From JADZEJ01 sp964426815 (GTDB lineage Bacteria; Patescibacteriota; Patescibacteriia; 2-12-FULL-60-25): 26,903 bases of DNA. The stretch's first letter is position 1; each line of letters begins with the position of its first letter. Below, piece by piece: positions 23,701 through 26,903 of the stretch. The position numbers and the translations under genes were made by a program. The notes below the pieces were generated by a model. That model searched no databases, had not been told where the DNA came from, and was given only the letters and a program-made list of their open reading frames with translations. Location: contig CAYRRZ010000011.1 of the NCBI GenBank assembly GCA_964426815.1, positions 1 to 26,903 on the forward strand, read 5' to 3'.

Positions 23701-25097
23701 TTATCATCAGCCATAACCCCTCCAATAAATTCGGCTACATCCGGATTCGCCATCATGTCGCGGAAAAATGCCGGACCGATTTCACGGCGTATATTTCGCA
23801 AATTATGCACATATTTTAATTGGAGGACCGCCCGTTCTCGTTCACCCCACTCAAAATCAAAATTCGCGAGCTCGTCTCCAACCTGAAGACTCTCTTCATG
23901 TATCGAATCAACGTTTTTTTTGCCGGTTGCGATTTGGCTCGTGCATTCCAATAATGCAGCGTGGGTTTGTTCTTGCTTTTTTGGATCAATTTTTACTCCT
24001 AATAAGCGAGCTAACTCAAAAACTCTCTCTGTTGGTACGCGCCTATCCCTTAATTCTTGCACATAGATTTTTTGAATTTGTTCCTGCTGCCAAGCATCAA
24101 ATTCAAGATGAGCGCCGGTTTCACGCAGAATGTCTAAAGCTCTATCTGGGTTGGCTTGTATTGATCTTCCACCTATCCCTAAAGCACTCCAAATAACTCT
24201 TTCTATTTTTTTTGCCAGTCTTCCATTCCAATCTGGTTTAGCTCCCGTAATTTCAGCAAGAATCTGCTTTTGTTTTTCACTCTCACCATGAGATTGCGGG
24301 TATTCGATATATGAAACAAAGGCATCATCGATGTCTTCTGCCAAGTAGCCATTTGGATCTATTTTTACCTTGGTTATAGACTGCAGCTCTTGAAGACCAA
24401 CTAAATTAGGTGGATCTTGTTTTAAGAGAGACCGATACCCCTCCAAGACATCCTGAGAACTAATTCGAATTTCAAGCTCACTCGCTTTTAAGCGATCGAT
24501 AAGAGTTTTTGATTGAGCTACATCACCGCGTCGAATACTTAAACGTAGACACGCTATCGCTTCTTCTTTTACTTCTGATATTGCAATTCCACCAGCGTTA
24601 AGGTATTCGAGCGCACCGAGGTGTTGATCATCAAAAAAAGAACCGTATTTCAATAACTGCTTCGCCTCAGTAACAAGCCTAGGCCTCACTCGCGGATCTC
24701 GCCAAAATTCTTTTGGCAATACGTTCAATGTATACAGATCATATTGATTTAATACAGCAGAAGCCAATGTCTTAAAATCTGCATCTGTTAGATCACGAAC
24801 AACAGATTCTTTACTTTCACCTTTTTCATCCTGCCATTCATGTGCCAATACATACAATATATATTGATGTACCTCATTTTCTATATTTGGCTCCTCTCCG
24901 GGCTCATGGTCTGGACGAATCAGTTCTTTTCGTATCAATTTTATTTTTTGATGAATCTCGTTCGCTAACCTTGTCCCAAATAACTCAGAATCATCCGAGG
25001 CTATACCCTCTCTCACTCCTTCTTCAAGAAAAAAACGCCGGGATTGCCCTCTCGCAGGTTCTTTTCTATATTCTCCACTGAATGGGTTTGTTTTCAT
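20796..25097 (-). CDS. Giant soluble helical-repeat protein, 1433 aa, function unknown
   Basis: Start ATG 25097 is chosen because AGAGG lies just before it and it falls after the upstream stop; a frame opening at 25139 would overlap that gene and has no SD. No signal peptide or transmembrane segment. Residues about 162-394 hold six degenerate two-helix repeats of 36-43 residues with a recurring L..L.....I-x-[IL] start (LQSITKVKID, LAEITGAKPD, LRETGAHLE, LARLLGVKID). A long helical middle follows, with coiled coils near 975-1010 and 1046-1089. The last 146 residues alternate strands and helices (TLWIEGRA, KVLLIRALNP, EVRMCLDHSGG, YHVYKAEEAVVVW) in an order like the C-terminal half of a GNAT fold, but no QxxGxG acetyl-CoA loop is seen. 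Cotranscribed with the SelO-like gene. Confidence 0.8.
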   Translation of the reverse strand: MKTNPFSGEYRKEPARGQSRRFFLEEGVREGIASDDSELFGTRLANEIHQKIKLIRKELIRPDHEPGEEPNIENEVHQYILYVLAHEWQDEKGESKESVVRDLTDADFKTLASAVLNQYDLYTLNVLPKEFWRDPRVRPRLVTEAKQLLKYGSFFDDQHLGALEYLNAGGIAISEVKEEAIACLRLSIRRGDVAQSKTLIDRLKASELEIRISSQDVLEGYRSLLKQDPPNLVGLQELQSITKVKIDPNGYLAEDIDDAFVSYIEYPQSHGESEKQKQILAEITGAKPDWNGRLAKKIERVIWSALGIGGRSIQANPDRALDILRETGAHLEFDAWQQEQIQKIYVQELRDRRVPTERVFELARLLGVKIDPKKQEQTHAALLECTSQIATGKKNVDSIHEESLQVGDELANFDFEWGERERAVLQLKYVHNLRNIRREIGPAFFRDMMANPDVAEFIGGVMADDKQSPGGVRVGALYAEELTGIPFDQLIKRSDAKKLFALGVIFEFNIQNAYTGERNTYLNSIYRKNGGECAEEMSDSHQELVRVGADPVELVKYSEKELPHIFWKEYQKILDVKLDIGNLSALKEMYQKVSPDQAKEWLTEKRACMVSELYIDQVLESRSSAEFDDITFFSIPNAIFKQRAVERLKIGLTDGDVLKKDPDTITRVLSQAGNSESVLEEIRPSIKQGLPKLLASGRMDLVQKWIEFSGVQMERAKTVEEFRSYFSGTNTLRDRAIVIQQFLPTGRERQASLDWLRSTRNPDAQVIPELLQVFGPAVRQEFCPYVNQVPKLIELMPNKEEDMPALVPYVRAFGPQPIPGLFRAFLILEKNRQKSKRGSVGELPAEIQATIDTFLQIHDGSTLEKSASPEKIEGLYKKFQEAIVRLRQDLISDQVPKALDSSLLHMDLLNAMIPVSGKYGSYSDRGDRIAQWRSTVHRLESMEKGHEARVPEGYAVQKFQIGKIGDSSGSLDALLSSNDERERLAAEAEKQEKIRKNIEAEQEKEVFTNFLAPFQKALEEEVATENDPRVFDGLFSRCEMRALDMVLERERMLEKAEGEKNEKKIQGLKIALKKEQTLLEQSRQVQKDFHEKYGNTELRGKLSLTEIAFESLVQVFGKEVHTHAAQEANRLVLLMAKEHAPEHIARIKQAIREKPVGVKVSTEEREAWTTWFEEEALEHLTKPNERPISLAALDAIQKTLRVHNIRESLIATRSVEEKKKAPAHPMCDVVRNIRRLEKQLANGQKNQETATIGYHPVHGLGRVFAADLANACYNQFSFALARNEYPDLHADLLVEEGEGRVDILGSTLWIEGRAKEDKKVLLIRALNPREDVVNRELRADHIVEATIERAITIAKARNMDEVRMCLDHSGGHATNRLAIFQAETNIARKRGYQRAIENLVHTPETSFNGYHVYKAEEAVVVWRKETAMNSEAK

Positions 25098-25110
25098 ATA
25101 CCTCTTTTTT

Positions 25111-26523
25111 TTACGCTGCAGATACCGAGCCTTCGTCATCGCCAGGGATAGGAGGATAGTGCATCCCTCGCTCGATCAATTCTTCAGACATCTTGCTGCA
25201 CACCTCAATCAAGCGTTCCTTTGTGAGTCCGATTTGTTCAAAAGCCCTCCCTTCGCCCAGACCTTGTACATATCCACGAATAAACTCTTTTGCCGTGATT
25301 TTTCGGGTTTCGGAACTATATTTTCCTTTTAAATTTTTCAGCAGTCCGCGTAGAGAGAAACACATGTCACGAATGTCTTTTAACAGACAACGAGGAATTC
25401 CAAATTCTGAGTCCGGCGTTTGATGGAGGCCGATAGCTGGATCGATAAACAGACAGCCACTTTCGGTTTCTCTGAAGGCCGGACGACTAAGATACGGCCC
25501 ATCTTCATCCCCTTTTTCAAGCCATTTTTGCTTGTTTTCAGTCTTTCCGGTGAAGACTTTCTTTTTCACAACTTCGCTAATCGAATCTAAATCGACGACT
25601 TCACCCGCCAGGGTCAAATTTCCCATATGCAAAAACATATGCACCAAACCCTCGCGCTGAAGAATCCCAAGGTTTTTTCCATACTCCATACCAATACGTT
25701 GCAGCCAATGATCAATTCCTGCTTTTGTTTCGGCCGTGTACCCACCTGGCAGCTCTAAACCCTTGGCTTCATTATTCAAACTCTGACATGCCTCCGTCAT
25801 CATATCCTGCGCCTTTTCCGGCTCTTCGCTCAAATCACGAACTCGTAAAGCCGAACGCATCAAGCGAACTAGGAGCACCGGCTGAAAATTGTCACGTAGA
25901 TCACGAGCCATCGATACCAACTCCGCACGTTTTTCTTTATTTGTTTCAGCTCTAGCTATTTCAACGATGCGGTCGATATTCTGTTGTTTAAAATCCGTCG
26001 TAGACACCTCTTCCCCGTCTAACACCAGACGATGCAGACGATATACCGCCGCGACTGCTTCGGTGCGCATACCAGCAGCAGACAAACGATCCGCAATCTT
26101 TACGGTAAAATCGACCGAGCGCTCATCCATAAGACCCATCGGTTCATATCCCCACGGCGTCTCTTTTGAACCCGTCAGGATATACGCCTCTGGCTTATGA
26201 GCTAATTGCCCCTTTGGAACGCCGTTTTTCTTTGATTCATAGGTCTCTGGAAACTGAAAACCAGAACCCTTCAAATCAAGCTGACAATACACATGATGTC
26301 GCTTCGCATCTTTTTCATGAATAATGGTATTTACACCAAGATCAGCGCTCCGATGATGGTAATCAAGGACACGTAATTTCATCGGTCCCGACTTTCGATC
26401 TAAAAACAGACCCAAATCTTTCGCATCAAATGGAAATTTGATACGTGGATTTTTATAGGTTTCTTCAAGAGCGGATTCGGGCAAGTTGCGAAAACGTTCG
26501 ACAGCGAACGGATTATGCTCCAT
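25111..26523 (-). CDS. Protein with SelO-like kinase-fold motifs (470 aa)
   Basis: ATG 26523 has an excellent SD (GGAGAG). Residues 80-162 run like the core of SelO/YdiU: QLDLKGSG with a candidate ATP-binding Lys85, then P..PMGLMDERS and GMRTEAVAAVYRL, where SelO has LKGAG, DGR and GIPTTRAL. Residues 293-314 (LVHMFLHMGNLTLAGEVVDLDS) parallel SelO's HGVMNTDNM...LDYG segment, keeping His, Asn302 and the metal-type Asp311, but Gly replaces the Asp before Asn. SelO transfers AMP to proteins; whether this divergent form is active is open. No signal peptide. It heads the operon with the 1433-residue protein (13-base gap). Confidence 0.6.
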   Translation of the reverse strand: MEHNPFAVERFRNLPESALEETYKNPRIKFPFDAKDLGLFLDRKSGPMKLRVLDYHHRSADLGVNTIIHEKDAKRHHVYCQLDLKGSGFQFPETYESKKNGVPKGQLAHKPEAYILTGSKETPWGYEPMGLMDERSVDFTVKIADRLSAAGMRTEAVAAVYRLHRLVLDGEEVSTTDFKQQNIDRIVEIARAETNKEKRAELVSMARDLRDNFQPVLLVRLMRSALRVRDLSEEPEKAQDMMTEACQSLNNEAKGLELPGGYTAETKAGIDHWLQRIGMEYGKNLGILQREGLVHMFLHMGNLTLAGEVVDLDSISEVVKKKVFTGKTENKQKWLEKGDEDGPYLSRPAFRETESGCLFIDPAIGLHQTPDSEFGIPRCLLKDIRDMCFSLRGLLKNLKGKYSSETRKITAKEFIRGYVQGLGEGRAFEQIGLTKERLIEVCSKMSEELIERGMHYPPIPGDDEGSVSAA

Positions 26524-26533
26524 ATCTCTCCGT

Positions 26534-26542
26534 AGTATAGCA
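26534..26542 (-). promoter_or_regulatory. Putative -10 box (TGCTATACT) before the SelO-like gene
   Basis: TATACT at 26539-26534 lies ten bases before ATG 26523, so a start at the usual distance would fall inside the SD. A second TATACT at 26553-26548 would leave the SD intact and may be the real box. No convincing -35 for either. Confidence 0.4.
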
Positions 26543-26553
26543 TTTGGAGTATA

Positions 26554-26587
26554 AAAAAATCGCCCCGGAAATCCGGGGCGATTTTTT
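26554..26587 (-). terminator. Intrinsic terminator of fusA
   Basis: AAAAAATCGCCCCGG (26554-26568) pairs with CCGGGGCGATTTTTT (26573-26587) around a four-base loop. It follows the fusA stop by ten bases and is symmetric, so it works in either direction. Confidence 0.92.
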
Positions 26588-26597
26588 GTTTGATTGT

Positions 26598-26903
26598 TTA
26601 TTTCTTGGTGCGACCTTCGATGATAGCAGCTTGCACGTTTTGTGGCGTTTCTGCGTAGTGGTGGAATTCCATGGAGTAGGAACCGCGACCCTGAGTCATC
26701 GAGCGGAGGCCGGTGGCATAGCCGAACATTTCGGACAATGGCACATAAGCTTCGATAATCTTAGCACCCATACGTTCGGTCATTTCATTGATTTGACCAC
26801 GCTTGGAGTTCAAGTCACCGATCACGTCACCCATATAGGTTTCTGGAGTGACACATTCGACCTTCATAATAGGCTCAAGAATGGAGACGCCACCCTTGCG
26901 GCA
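26598..26903 (-). CDS. fusA: Elongation factor G, C-terminal part (5' end beyond window)
   Basis: 101 residues of the end of EF-G, open at the window edge. Family blocks: LEPIMKVE, then YMGDVIGDLNSKRGQI, then EMFGYATGLRSMTQGRGSYSMEFHHY. These lie at the end of domain IV and in domain V, which contacts the ribosome during translocation. The tail ends in RTKK. It has its own strong terminator directly after the stop. Confidence 0.97.
   Translation of the reverse strand, partial: CRKGGVSILEPIMKVECVTPETYMGDVIGDLNSKRGQINEMTERMGAKIIEAYVPLSEMFGYATGLRSMTQGRGSYSMEFHHYAETPQNVQAAIIEGRTKK

Noticed and set aside
1..26903. tRNA, rRNA, CRISPR arrays, transposase or integrase genes
   Set aside because: Looked for on both strands; none seen. 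No terminal inverted repeats or direct repeats were found around the high-GC units.

Overview
The window reads as a scaffold from a Candidate Phyla Radiation (Patescibacteria) genome, probably Parcubacteria-like in the broad sense. This rests on gene content typical of such genomes: a DUF4012 membrane protein, a TrmB-type regulator, a winged-helix/minimal-nucleotidyltransferase protein, a TsaB reduced to 131 residues, stacked glycosyltransferases, and giant soluble proteins of unknown function. The lineage is inferred from family content, not from a phylogeny. A run of exactly 100 N at 4823-4922 is a scaffold join of unknown true length and truncates a gene on each side.

Layout. 1-455: 5' part of a high-GC, Gly/Ser/Ala-rich lipoprotein (minus strand). 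456-926: no long gene; it holds that gene's promoter, an apparent plus-strand structured RNA and a strong terminator. 927-4504 (minus): K+/H+ antiporter-like protein, GT4 glycosyltransferase, TrmB regulator. 4542-4822 (plus): truncated GRDP-like gene, diverging from the antiporter across an inverted repeat. 4923-12670 (minus): one tightly packed colinear cluster, winged-helix/MNT protein, tsaB, three GT2 glycosyltransferases, DUF4012 protein, mreB, rhodanese; it looks like envelope polymer synthesis plus cell shape. 12803-15285 (plus): PP2C-like/TM/beta-propeller protein and a MazG-like pyrophosphohydrolase. 15301-18462 (minus): 1053-residue protein with a transglutaminase-like Cys-His-Asp triad. 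18594-19847 (minus): rplL, rplJ, a structured rplJ leader with an apparent attenuator, and a consensus promoter. 19881-20797 (plus): a second high-GC transcription unit, with its own promoter, two small secreted or lipoproteins and a terminator. 20796-26523 (minus): a 1433-residue helical-repeat protein and, upstream of it in the same transcript, a 470-residue protein with SelO-like kinase-fold motifs. 26598-26903: C-terminal end of fusA (EF-G).

The features most worth follow-up are: (i) the two high-GC lipoprotein units, whose promoters match in spacing and in an unusual GGC in the spacer; (ii) the structured plus-strand RNA at about 643-922, in which the off-Watson-Crick pairs I found in its main stems are G-U only on the plus strand; (iii) the SelO-like plus giant-protein pair and the nearby transglutaminase-like protein; and (iv) an exact 9-mer TGCTATACT placed 6-10 bases before three start codons, suggesting leaderless or near-leaderless transcription.
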